The notes beneath the pieces were generated by a model. That model had not been told where the DNA came from, ran no database searches, and saw only the letters and a list, made by a program, of their open reading frames with translations. Below, piece by piece: positions 1 through 6,319 of a DNA stretch of 8,770 bases (positions are counted from its first letter, which is position 1; each line of letters opens with the position of its first letter). The position numbers and the translations under genes are program-made. The stretch is from Pseudolysobacter sp. (GTDB lineage: Bacteria; Pseudomonadota; Gammaproteobacteria; Xanthomonadales; Rhodanobacteraceae), in NCBI GenBank assembly GCA_025351985.1, contig JANXUW010000195.1, positions 1 to 8,770 of the forward strand. Reading direction: 5' to 3'.

Positions 1-662
1 ACTTCGAGCATCAGGCCGAGCGGCGATTCATCGGTGAACGGCATGCGCCCGGTCAGCATCTCGAACAACACAATGCCGAGCGAGAAAATATCCGAGCGCT
101 GATCGACCGGTTTCGCCAGGCATACTTCGGGCGACAGATAACCCGGCGTGCCGACGAATTCGCCGGTGGAGGTAAGTTTTTTCGAGATATCGTGACTGAC
201 CAGAGCGATGCCGAAGTCGGCGATCTTGATGCCGCCGCGCTGCGTGACCATGAGATTGGCCGGCTTGATATCGCGATGGATCACGCCGCGATCATGCGCG
301 GTCGCCAAGCCTTGCGCGGTCTGGTAGATCACCTTCGCCGCCTGCTCGACATCAAGCTTGCCTTCGCGCTTGAGTACGCTCGAGAGCGCTTCGCCCTGCA
401 CGAATTCCATCACGATATACGGCTGGCCGGCATCTTCGCCGATGAAATAAATCTGGATGATGTGGGTGTCGTTGAGCGCCGCCATGCTGCGTGCTTCGCG
501 CAGGAAACGTTCCTTCACCGCCGGATCGTGCGCCAGCGAATCGGCCAGCACCTTGATCGCGACATAACGATTCAGCGAATTCTCGTAGCCCTTGTAGACC
601 ACGCCCATGCCGCCGCGGCCGAGTTCGGCGACGAGATCGTAATGGCCGAGTTGCGTTTTCAT
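1..662 (-). CDS. Serine/threonine protein kinase (Hanks type), N-terminal part, cut by window edge
   Basis: Translating the minus strand from the ATG at 662 gives an open frame of 220 codons that leaves the window at base 1, so the C-terminus is missing. It reads as a nearly complete kinase domain: glycine-rich loop LGRGGMGVVYKG (14-25), ATP-binding Lys37 in VAIKVL, alpha-C Glu56, catalytic loop HRDIKPANLM (129-138; Asp131, Lys133, Asn136), DFG (149-151), activation segment ending GTPGYLSPE (171-179), and DIFSLGIVLFEMLTGRMPF (191-209). All catalytic residues are present, so it should be an active cytosolic Ser/Thr kinase. Proteins of this family often continue into a membrane segment and sensor domain, which cannot be seen here. 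The start is supported by GGAG at 669-672, six bases upstream. It is transcribed away from the membrane-protein genes and nothing shows its substrate. Confidence 0.95.
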   Translation of the reverse strand, partial: MKTQLGHYDLVAELGRGGMGVVYKGYENSLNRYVAIKVLADSLAHDPAVKERFLREARSMAALNDTHIIQIYFIGEDAGQPYIVMEFVQGEALSSVLKREGKLDVEQAAKVIYQTAQGLATAHDRGVIHRDIKPANLMVTQRGGIKIADFGIALVSHDISKKLTSTGEFVGTPGYLSPEVCLAKPVDQRSDIFSLGIVLFEMLTGRMPFTDESPLGLMLE

Positions 663-668
663 CTCAAG

Positions 669-689
669 CTCCAAGGCGCTTTGCGCCGG
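669..689 (-). promoter_or_regulatory. Hairpin abutting and partly covering the kinase Shine-Dalgarno
   Basis: On the minus strand GGCGC (687-683) and GCGCC (679-675) form a perfect 5-bp stem with an AAA triloop. The flanking CC (689-688) could further pair with the GG of the GGAG ribosome binding site (672-669) across a UU bulge. That structure would sit directly on the translation start region. The pairing is seen in the sequence; a regulatory effect is inference, and short GC hairpins arise easily in such DNA. Confidence 0.3.
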
Positions 690-776
690 TTGACCGTGGT
701 GAAATACTAGCACTGTCCGCAACGGCATCTCGTGCGGTACTTGGCGACGGCGACGTGTGCAAGTCGACAGTTATAG

Positions 777-792
777 TGTGATGTATTTCACA
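777..792. promoter_or_regulatory. CRP/Clp-type binding site, perfect TGTGA-N6-TCACA palindrome
   Basis: The sequence TGTGA-TGTATT-TCACA matches the core CRP consensus at all ten half-site positions. The Xanthomonas homologue Clp recognises the same core. It lies in the 292-bp region between the divergent kinase and membrane-protein genes. On the minus strand a TATAAC -10-like hexamer (775-770) follows directly, with no good -35. The palindrome would fill that promoter's spacer, a position expected to repress. On the plus strand a weak CATAAA (820-825) would place the site about 47 bases upstream of a start point, compatible with activation. Which gene it controls is undecided. The rest of 663-954 holds no gene I can support. 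Confidence 0.55.
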
Positions 793-954
793 TTATGCTG
801 TCGAAGCGGCATTTTCTCGCATAAACCTCAGAAAAACCGCAAGATTGCAGCTGCGGCGTCGCAACATCCGCACGCGTAATGCCGATGGCGTCGAGCAGGC
901 TTGCGGGCCTGCAGAATTCCGTCGTTGTTCTCTCCGAATCGATCGTTCCCGGCA

Positions 955-2382
955 ATGCAGACCAACCCGAAAAACACCTCCTGGCTGCTGACCGGCCTGA
1001 CTCTGGTATTGCTGTTGCTCGCAGCAGGCCGCGGTGTGGTCATGTGGGCGCATCAGCCGTTGGTCGCGCTGGCGAACAATTTCGATCAGGTGCGTTATAC
1101 CGCGTGTGTGGATATGTATCCGTACCGCCCGGGCGTGGAACCAACGCAGAACAGCTACCAAACGCCGCTGGAATATTTCAGCACGCAGCCCGTTCCGGAT
1201 CAGGTTTGTTATTGGACCTCCGAGTTGCTGTTCATCGCGCCGGTGGGATTGCTGGCGCGGAGCAAATCGACAACCGGCGATGCAGCCGTGGTCTCGGTGC
1301 GCTGGGCCGGCGCGTTGCATTTGTTCGTATGGCTGTTGTCGGGCGCGGCATTCAGCTGGCTGTGGTGGCGAGCGCAGCAGGCGGAACTCGCCTGCTGCAA
1401 CGCCGCGTTTCTCGCGCTGATTGCGATGGATCCGGGCAACACGATTTATCTGAACACGTTCTACGCCGAAGCCAGCGCGCTGCTGTTTTTGTACAGCACG
1501 GTGTGTCTGACTTTGCTGGTCGCGCAACAGCCGCGCCGCCGGCTGGTGATATGGCTCATGACCTCGGCGTTCTTGCTCGGCCTGAGCAAGTTCCAGCATC
1601 TGCTGTTGCCGCTGCTTTTGGCCATGCTGACCTGGGTCGTGGCTGCGATCAAACAGCAACCCTGGCGTCGTGCAGTGTTGGCGCTGGGCGTCGGCGGCAC
1701 GTTCGCGCTGTGTCTTCAGCTCGTCAATTCGCATCGCGACAATAGCCTCAACAGCAACATCAACCTGGTCAACCGCACCGATGCCGTCTTGAGCGCCGTG
1801 TTACCCGCATCCGCCGATCCCGCGCTCACTGCGCAACGCCTCGGCCTGCCCGCCGACTGCGCGAATTTCCGCGGCAAGTCGATCTACCAGTTGCATGCCG
1901 ATCCGGAAAAAGTCTGTCCCGGAATAGCTGCGGTCGGTCCCGCGCGCGTGCTTGGTTTGTTGACCAGCGAACCGGCTACGCTGGCGCGCATGTTCGCCGC
2001 TGCACCGGGTTCGATGTTGCCGTGGATCCCGAATTATCTTGGCCTGGTCGGTGATGCAAAACTGGCGCCGCTCCCCGCCGAGTTTTTCAGTCTTGATCGT
2101 TTGATCAAGACGCCGTGGATGCTTTACATCCTGTTGTTGCTGCCGGTGCTGGCAGTCGTGCCGCTGCTGCTCACAGCACGTCGCGCCGATTCAAGTCTGG
2201 CGCTGCTGTTCGCCGTATTGTGCGGTGCGACGGCGTGGTCGTGTCTGCTGATCGCGATCCTCGGCGATGGCGTGGTCGAAATCGCCAAACACAGCCACCT
2301 CGCATTTACCGCCGGATTCGCGTTTGCGCTTTGTCTGCCGCTGGTTTGGTTGTTGCGCCGGCTGCGCGGAGTACACACATGA
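955..2382 (+). CDS. Multi-pass membrane protein, possible GT-C-type glycosyltransferase (first of a tandem pair)
   Basis: This is a 475-residue, strongly hydrophobic protein. A first membrane segment (about 11-30) is followed by a long polar loop (about 31-110) and then many further segments, the last near 450-467. Conserved with its neighbour are NFDQVRYTAC (42-51), CYW (85-87), DPGNTIYLNTFYAE (159-172), SKFQH (211-215), two more cysteines (302, 321) and LGDGVVEIAKH (436-446). An acidic residue just after the first membrane segment (Asp44) and a large external loop are GT-C-like. The NTFYAE segment recalls WsfD-type glycan hexose transferases, from memory only, so no function is assigned. 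The frame extends upstream to a TTG at 901. I chose ATG 955 because the paralogue then aligns from its own N-terminus and the TTG lies in a small inverted repeat (895-912). No strong ribosome binding site is visible. It ends in ATGA shared with the next start. Confidence 0.85.
   Translation: MQTNPKNTSWLLTGLTLVLLLLAAGRGVVMWAHQPLVALANNFDQVRYTACVDMYPYRPGVEPTQNSYQTPLEYFSTQPVPDQVCYWTSELLFIAPVGLLARSKSTTGDAAVVSVRWAGALHLFVWLLSGAAFSWLWWRAQQAELACCNAAFLALIAMDPGNTIYLNTFYAEASALLFLYSTVCLTLLVAQQPRRRLVIWLMTSAFLLGLSKFQHLLLPLLLAMLTWVVAAIKQQPWRRAVLALGVGGTFALCLQLVNSHRDNSLNSNINLVNRTDAVLSAVLPASADPALTAQRLGLPADCANFRGKSIYQLHADPEKVCPGIAAVGPARVLGLLTSEPATLARMFAAAPGSMLPWIPNYLGLVGDAKLAPLPAEFFSLDRLIKTPWMLYILLLLPVLAVVPLLLTARRADSSLALLFAVLCGATAWSCLLIAILGDGVVEIAKHSHLAFTAGFAFALCLPLVWLLRRLRGVHT
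2368..2371 (+). promoter_or_regulatory. Ribosome binding site GGAG for the second membrane protein
   Basis: GGAG lies seven bases before the ATG at 2379, inside the end of the preceding gene. It fixes the start of the second paralogue, whose frame is otherwise open much further upstream (to 2115) inside the first gene. Confidence 0.7.
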
Positions 2383-3872
2383 ACACCGCGCGACTCGCCA
2401 CAAAAACGCCGCGTTGGCAGATTGTCGTGATAACGATCTTGCTGCTGCTCGGCAGCGTGCGCGCAGGTGTTTTGCTGCTGCACGATCCGTTGCTGGCTTA
2501 CGCCAACAGCTACGATCAGACACGGTACACCGCGTGTTTCGATTTGTATCCCGAACGCGCTGCGGATATTCCACCGACGCAGAACAGCCCGGCCGCGCCG
2601 TTCTCAAAATACGTGTTCATCGGCACCAATGATCCGCTGTGTTACTGGTCGTCGGATCTGATCTTCCAGGCGACCAGCGTGGCGATTTATCGATGGGTCG
2701 AACTCGGCGCAGGCCATATCGCGCATTCGGTGCACGTGATCGGTGTGCTGCGGTTGCTGGCACTGCTGGTCGTGTGCATTTTGCTGAGTCGCGCGTGGCT
2801 GCGCCGTGATCGGCCGTGGCTGGCGATCGCGAATGCTGCGCTGTTGCCGTTGCTGTTCGCCGATCCGGCCAACACACTTTATCTGAACACGTTTTACGCC
2901 GAATGGACGGCGCTGCTGGCGCTGTATGCGTGCATCAGCCTGATCCTGTTGTATTGCGAAGATCAGCGCAGCAGCAAGCGTTTCTGGTGGCTGCTGCTGA
3001 CCGTGTTGCTGCTGGCGACGAGCAAGATCCAGCACATTTTTCTGCCGCTCGCGCTGACAGTGGTGACGATGATTGCGGGCCGGTTGCACGCCACGCGCTG
3101 GTGGCGCTGGCAGAACGTCGCGCTGTTGCTCGGCGCGTTCGCCGGGCTGTATTTTCAATTCGTGCAATTGCAGCGCGACGGCGAAATGATGCAGACGATT
3201 CGGCAATACAACAGCGCCGATGTCCTGCTCACCGCATTGCTGCCGGCATCGTCCGATCCGGCCGCCGCCACCGCGCAATTGCAGATCGATTCGAGTTGCC
3301 TGCAATACATCGGCAAGGCGGCGTGGCAGTTGCCGGATCTGCCGAATCGCGCGTGTCCGGGCCTGATCAATTTCACGCGCGGCCGCGAACTCGCATTGCT
3401 CGCGCAACAGCCGCTGACGTTCCTGCGCATCTGGTGGCTCGGTGTGCAAAATCTGTCACCGTGGATGGCCGACAATATCGGTCATGTCGAAGGCGTCGAG
3501 TTTGCCAAGTTGCCGACGGACTGGTTCAGCATGAGTCGGCCGCTGGCCAATAGCCGCATTCTGCTGATCGGAATGTTCCTGTTGCCGAGCGCGGTGGTGC
3601 TGCTGATGCTGTTGTATCGGCGCTGGCGCGGCTACGCGCAATTCCTGTTGTTCACCGCACTGATAGCGGTAACGCAGCAGACGACCTTGCTGATCACCGT
3701 ACTCGGCGATGGCCTGGCCGATACCGCCAAGCAAGGCGGACTGGCCATCAACGCCGGCATCGCGTGGTTGTTGGTCAGTGCGATCCTCGTGATCGCACGG
3801 ATCCTCGCTCAGCGCACGCCGACCACGCCATCGATTTCGACCAGCAACTCGGCGCGACAAACGTCGCCATAA
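2379..3872 (+). CDS. Multi-pass membrane protein, paralogue of the preceding gene
   Basis: This is a 497-residue membrane protein that starts within the ATGA overlap of the upstream gene, so the two are probably co-transcribed and translationally coupled. It shares the first protein's whole layout: first membrane segment (about 13-35), SYDQTRYTAC (44-53), CYW (88-90), DPANTLYLNTFYAE (162-175), SKIQH (215-219), LPASSDPA (288-295), Cys307 and Cys326, and LGDGLADTAK (442-451). Differences include Asp for Glu and Gln for His in the last motif, so the copies may have diverged in specificity. The last 21 residues (477-497) are polar and Ser/Thr/Pro-rich. They are encoded opposite the 3' end of the chorismatase gene and lack a counterpart in the first copy, which ends soon after its last membrane segment. 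A GT-C-like sugar or lipid transferase is possible but unproven. Confidence 0.85.
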   Translation: MNTARLATKTPRWQIVVITILLLLGSVRAGVLLLHDPLLAYANSYDQTRYTACFDLYPERAADIPPTQNSPAAPFSKYVFIGTNDPLCYWSSDLIFQATSVAIYRWVELGAGHIAHSVHVIGVLRLLALLVVCILLSRAWLRRDRPWLAIANAALLPLLFADPANTLYLNTFYAEWTALLALYACISLILLYCEDQRSSKRFWWLLLTVLLLATSKIQHIFLPLALTVVTMIAGRLHATRWWRWQNVALLLGAFAGLYFQFVQLQRDGEMMQTIRQYNSADVLLTALLPASSDPAAATAQLQIDSSCLQYIGKAAWQLPDLPNRACPGLINFTRGRELALLAQQPLTFLRIWWLGVQNLSPWMADNIGHVEGVEFAKLPTDWFSMSRPLANSRILLIGMFLLPSAVVLLMLLYRRWRGYAQFLLFTALIAVTQQTTLLITVLGDGLADTAKQGGLAINAGIAWLLVSAILVIARILAQRTPTTPSISTSNSARQTSP

Positions 3873-4798
3873 AGCAGTAACCATGGCGTGCCGGCAGGAA
3901 GCTGCGTACGCAAGCCAGCTTCCACCGCGTTTCGATCGGCGCTGTTGCGCACATAGATCTTCAACACGGCGCGACTCAGATCGGCTGCCGTGCCATGCTG
4001 CGCCGCGCTGCGAAACAACACGTCGAGATTGGTGAATATTTCATCGAGCTGGGCCGCACAATTGCCGGCGTGTTGCGACACGTGTCCGACCACCGCTGCC
4101 GTTCCCGACAAATGCAATTGCGCCGGCTGCGTTTGCGCGAGCAAGGCACGAGCAAAACGCGGTGGCCGCGGCCCGTACTGGCGCGGATAACGATACGCGC
4201 TGAGTTGGCGCGGATTTTCCAGCGCCACGCCGCTGCTGCGCGCGGCGAGCCAGTACACCTGCAAAATCTTTTGGCCGTCCAGACGGCCAATGGCGGTCGC
4301 AGCCGGATATTCGTCGCTGAAGATGCCTTCCATGCCCGCAGCGCGTCCGGCGCAGAATTGCTTGTAGCGCTCGTCGTCACCATCGCCTTCGGTGATCGCG
4401 GCGAGATAATTCCAGATCCGCAACACGTGTGGTGTTGCGCTGCCCGCGCAAAAATCGCCGATGGCGCGATACGCGGCCGCGCTGACCGCATGAATGCCGC
4501 CATGTTCGGCCTCGTCGAGTTCGATCACACCAAACAGATATTCGCCGTCGCTGGAATAACGGATCGCACCATGGCGACCGCTGCCGACGTGGCCTGATAC
4601 GCGCCAGACTTCGAACTGGTTTTGTCCAGGTGATGCCAGCGGCACCTGCAGATAACGCGGATCGGAATCTTCATCCGGCGCCGTATCACCAAATCCGAGC
4701 ACCGCCAGCACATTCGATTCGGCCAACAGCGAGGTCAGCGCGACATCCTCGTAACCCACGCGCAACGGCGCGAGCTGCGCTCGCACGACTGCGCTCAC
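3809..4798 (-). CDS. xanB2: Chorismatase, bifunctional 3-/4-hydroxybenzoate synthase (XanB2-like)
   Basis: A 329-residue protein of the FkbO/Hyg5/XanB2 chorismatase family. XanB2 hydrolyses chorismate to pyruvate plus 3- and 4-hydroxybenzoate, feeding xanthomonadin and ubiquinone synthesis in Xanthomonas. Family marks seen here are LAVLGFGDTAP (31-41), ARSSGVALENPRQLSAYRYP (186-205), RQYGPRPPRFARA (206-218), the RidA/YjgF-like segment LSGTAAVVGHVSQHAGN (230-246), IFTNLDVLF (254-262), and a C-terminal VEIDG whose Glu321 sits where the family's catalytic glutamate is expected. Length is normal, so it looks intact. The start is GTG at 4798, with no earlier start codon found in frame nearby and no clear ribosome binding site. 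The GTG overlaps the stop of a 17-codon upstream frame (GTGA). It is divergent from the ACP operon, as expected for a starter-unit gene of an aryl polyene cluster. Which hydroxybenzoate isomer dominates cannot be read from sequence. Confidence 0.92.
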   Translation of the reverse strand: MSAVVRAQLAPLRVGYEDVALTSLLAESNVLAVLGFGDTAPDEDSDPRYLQVPLASPGQNQFEVWRVSGHVGSGRHGAIRYSSDGEYLFGVIELDEAEHGGIHAVSAAAYRAIGDFCAGSATPHVLRIWNYLAAITEGDGDDERYKQFCAGRAAGMEGIFSDEYPAATAIGRLDGQKILQVYWLAARSSGVALENPRQLSAYRYPRQYGPRPPRFARALLAQTQPAQLHLSGTAAVVGHVSQHAGNCAAQLDEIFTNLDVLFRSAAQHGTAADLSRAVLKIYVRNSADRNAVEAGLRTQLPAGTPWLLLYGDVCRAELLVEIDGVVGVR

Positions 4799-4987
4799 GA
4801 ACGCGACTGCCGCAGGCGCGCCGCAGCCGCACGCAATGGCGCAATCATGATCGGCGAAGGAATGAGTCGGCGGTGAGTCACGTTGCGCAAAACCTGTGCC
4901 GCGGGCTGATAAAAGGTCGCATATGATACATTACAAGGCTCACAGGCGCCTGTTGCGGGCTGACCTCGAATTTCCGGATGCGTATCG
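4799..4987. promoter_or_regulatory. Divergent promoter region between chorismatase and pigment operon
   Basis: This 189-bp gap separates head-to-head genes of one pathway and must hold the promoters of both unless transcription enters from elsewhere. An AT-rich stretch at 4906-4938 stands out. On the plus strand TATGAT (4922-4927) resembles a -10 but has no -35 at the usual distance. TTGCGC (4883-4888) with GATAAA (4908-4913) at 19 bp is a weak alternative. On the minus strand TTGTAA with TTTATC at a 17-bp spacing within the same stretch could serve the chorismatase. None matches well, so an activator is plausible. I see no CRP-type palindrome here. Confidence 0.45.
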
Positions 4988-5257
4988 ATGCCACTACAAA
5001 CTCCCGCCGAACACGAACTGGCCGAACTGCTGGTCACCAGCCTGAATCTCGACGAAGTGAAAGCTGCCGATATCGATCCTGATGCCGCGCTGTTCGGCGC
5101 CGATCTCGGTCTCGATTCGATCGATGCGCTGGAATTGTCCCTCGCCGTTTCGCAACGCTACGGCGTGCAATTGCGTTCGGACAACAGCGACAACAAGAAG
5201 ATTTTTTCGTCCCTGCGGGCATTGTCGGCACACATCCAGCAACAACGCGCGGCCTGA
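4988..5257 (+). CDS. xanC: Acyl carrier protein of the aryl polyene pathway
   Basis: An 89-residue acidic protein with the acyl carrier signature LGLDSIDALEL (40-50). Ser44 is the expected phosphopantetheine attachment site, so the holo form would carry the aryl starter and polyene intermediates as thioesters in the cytosol. The acidic helix after the serine and the FGADL segment before it are typical, and the length is normal for a free-standing ACP. It heads the operon; the next gene begins five bases after its stop. A weak GGA lies nine bases before the ATG. An ATG at 4978 is out of frame. The symbol follows the xanthomonadin ACP by context and is less certain than the ACP call. A fatty-acid AcpP is unlikely given the neighbours. 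Confidence 0.93.
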   Translation: MPLQTPAEHELAELLVTSLNLDEVKAADIDPDAALFGADLGLDSIDALELSLAVSQRYGVQLRSDNSDNKKIFSSLRALSAHIQQQRAA

Positions 5258-5262
5258 ACGGC

Positions 5263-5979
5263 ATGCGCCTGCGAGCCGGCTTGACCGTGCTGCTGGCCGT
5301 GGCGTATCCGCTGCTCGCGCATCTCGGTGCGTTGCTGCATAGCGTTGTGCTCACCAGCGGCGCGGTACTGGTTTTGCTCACTGTACTTTTTTCTGCCGGA
5401 CTCTGGCACGGGCGCATCGCTGCGTGGCTCGGCTGGATCGCGCTGTGTGCGGCGACGATCGGATTGAGCCTGCACGGTCACGCGCGTCTGCCGCAATACG
5501 CCGTACCGGTGCTGATCGATGGATTTGTCGCGTGGCTGTTCGGCCACACCTTGCTGCGCGGACGCGAACCGTTGATCGCCGGCATCATCCGCATCGTCGA
5601 TGGCGAGGCGATGTTGCAGGATGCTGCGGTGTGCGATTACGCACGACGGCTGACATTGTTTTGGACGCTGCTGATGAGCGGACTTGCGCTGACGGCGCTG
5701 ACGCTCGCGTTGCTGTTGCAACCGGACGGGCTTCTCGTTTTGTTCGGTATCACTGCGCCGTTGCCGGTCAGCGCGGTGCAATGGAGCTGGTTCGCCAACG
5801 TCATCAACTACGCGCTGGTCGGTGCGTTTTTCGCGCTCGAACTGTTCTTGCGTCGGCTCGTATTGCCGCAGGCGCCACAACGCGGCCTGCGCGAGTTCGG
5901 CCTGCGCATCGCCACGCTCTGGCCACAACTGTTGCGCGGCGATGTCGTCGGCTCGACCGGGCGGCAACATGCCGATTGA
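5263..5979 (+). CDS. Integral membrane protein of aryl polyene/xanthomonadin cluster (COG4648-like)
   Basis: A 238-residue protein with about six hydrophobic segments: roughly 6-25, 28-46, 53-70, 81-97, 131-153 and 175-196. The WSWFANVINYALVGAFFALE segment (174-193) followed by RR resembles the small membrane proteins encoded between the ACP and dehydratase genes of aryl polyene clusters (COG4648 type). These are sometimes labelled ketosynthase in databases although no thiolase-fold motif is visible. The biochemical role is unknown; an inner-membrane anchor or assembly factor for the synthase is a guess. The start is five bases after the ACP stop, without a clear ribosome binding site, which suggests translational coupling. 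The 3' end overlaps the next gene by 11 bp. Confidence 0.85.
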   Translation: MRLRAGLTVLLAVAYPLLAHLGALLHSVVLTSGAVLVLLTVLFSAGLWHGRIAAWLGWIALCAATIGLSLHGHARLPQYAVPVLIDGFVAWLFGHTLLRGREPLIAGIIRIVDGEAMLQDAAVCDYARRLTLFWTLLMSGLALTALTLALLLQPDGLLVLFGITAPLPVSAVQWSWFANVINYALVGAFFALELFLRRLVLPQAPQRGLREFGLRIATLWPQLLRGDVVGSTGRQHAD

Positions 5980-6319
5980 TGTCGCAATAAATCCCGCGAG
6001 CACCTTTCGCGGCACGATCGTGATCGCCGCCGATCATCCGAGTTTGCCTGGACATTTTCCGCAGCAACCGGTGGTGCCCGGCGTGCTGTTGCTCGACCAT
6101 GTCGCCGCGGCGTTGCAGCGTTGGCGCCGCCTGCAGATCGCGAAACTGGTGCAGGTGAAATTCCTGCAACCGTTGTTGCCGGACCAGTCGGCCGAATTAC
6201 TGCTGGAGTCGCGTGCCGGGCGTTTCATGTTTGAAATCCGTCGCGAAACGCGCTTGATCGCGAGCGGTGTGCTCGAAGCAGACGAAATTAAAAGCGGTCC
6301 GATGGAATCCGTCACATGA
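5969..6319 (+). CDS. Hotdog-fold 3-hydroxyacyl-ACP dehydratase (FabZ/ApeI-like)
   Basis: A 116-residue protein carrying the FabA/FabZ signature as GHFPQQPVVPGVLLLD (28-43), with catalytic His29. FabZ has glutamate 14 residues after the histidine; here that place is Asp43. The VKFLQPLLPDQ segment (63-73) matches the second conserved FabZ strand. It would dehydrate 3-hydroxyacyl-ACP intermediates to give the conjugated trans double bonds of the polyene. It is shorter than fatty-acid FabZ, as is usual for the small dehydratase of these clusters. The frame is open upstream to 5822. I chose ATG 5969 because the hotdog homology begins soon after it and the upstream part would be buried in the previous gene. 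It overlaps that gene by 11 bp and the next by ATGA. Confidence 0.88.
   Translation: MPIDVAINPASTFRGTIVIAADHPSLPGHFPQQPVVPGVLLLDHVAAALQRWRRLQIAKLVQVKFLQPLLPDQSAELLLESRAGRFMFEIRRETRLIASGVLEADEIKSGPMESVT

Noticed and set aside
192..710. Plus-strand open frame of 172 codons opposite the kinase
   Set aside because: Antisense to a frame containing every kinase motif; it has no recognisable domain and is a GC-rich shadow.
717..737. CCGCA/TGCGG inverted repeat in the kinase leader
   Set aside because: A five-base stem with an 11-base loop is too weak to support a regulatory call.
895..912. Inverted repeat GCAGGC/GCCTGC as a terminator
   Set aside because: Only six base pairs and no T-run on either side; more likely chance in GC-rich DNA.
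901..954. TTG 901 as the start of the first membrane protein
   Set aside because: The added 18 residues have no match in the paralogue, and the TTG sits in the loop of a small GC-rich inverted repeat.
793..1734. Minus-strand open frame of 313 codons
   Set aside because: Antisense to the first membrane protein, rich in Gln, Arg and His as expected from complementing Leu/Ala/Val-rich codons; no domain seen.
2604..3449. Minus-strand open frame of 281 codons
   Set aside because: Antisense to the second membrane protein whose motifs are shared with its paralogue; the antisense frame shows no family features.
3995..4597. Plus-strand open frame of 200 codons opposite the chorismatase
   Set aside because: The chorismatase on the minus strand carries the conserved motifs; this frame is its shadow.
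5158..6015. Minus-strand open frame of 285 codons
   Set aside because: Covers the membrane protein and parts of the ACP and dehydratase genes on the other strand; Gln/Arg-rich without motifs.
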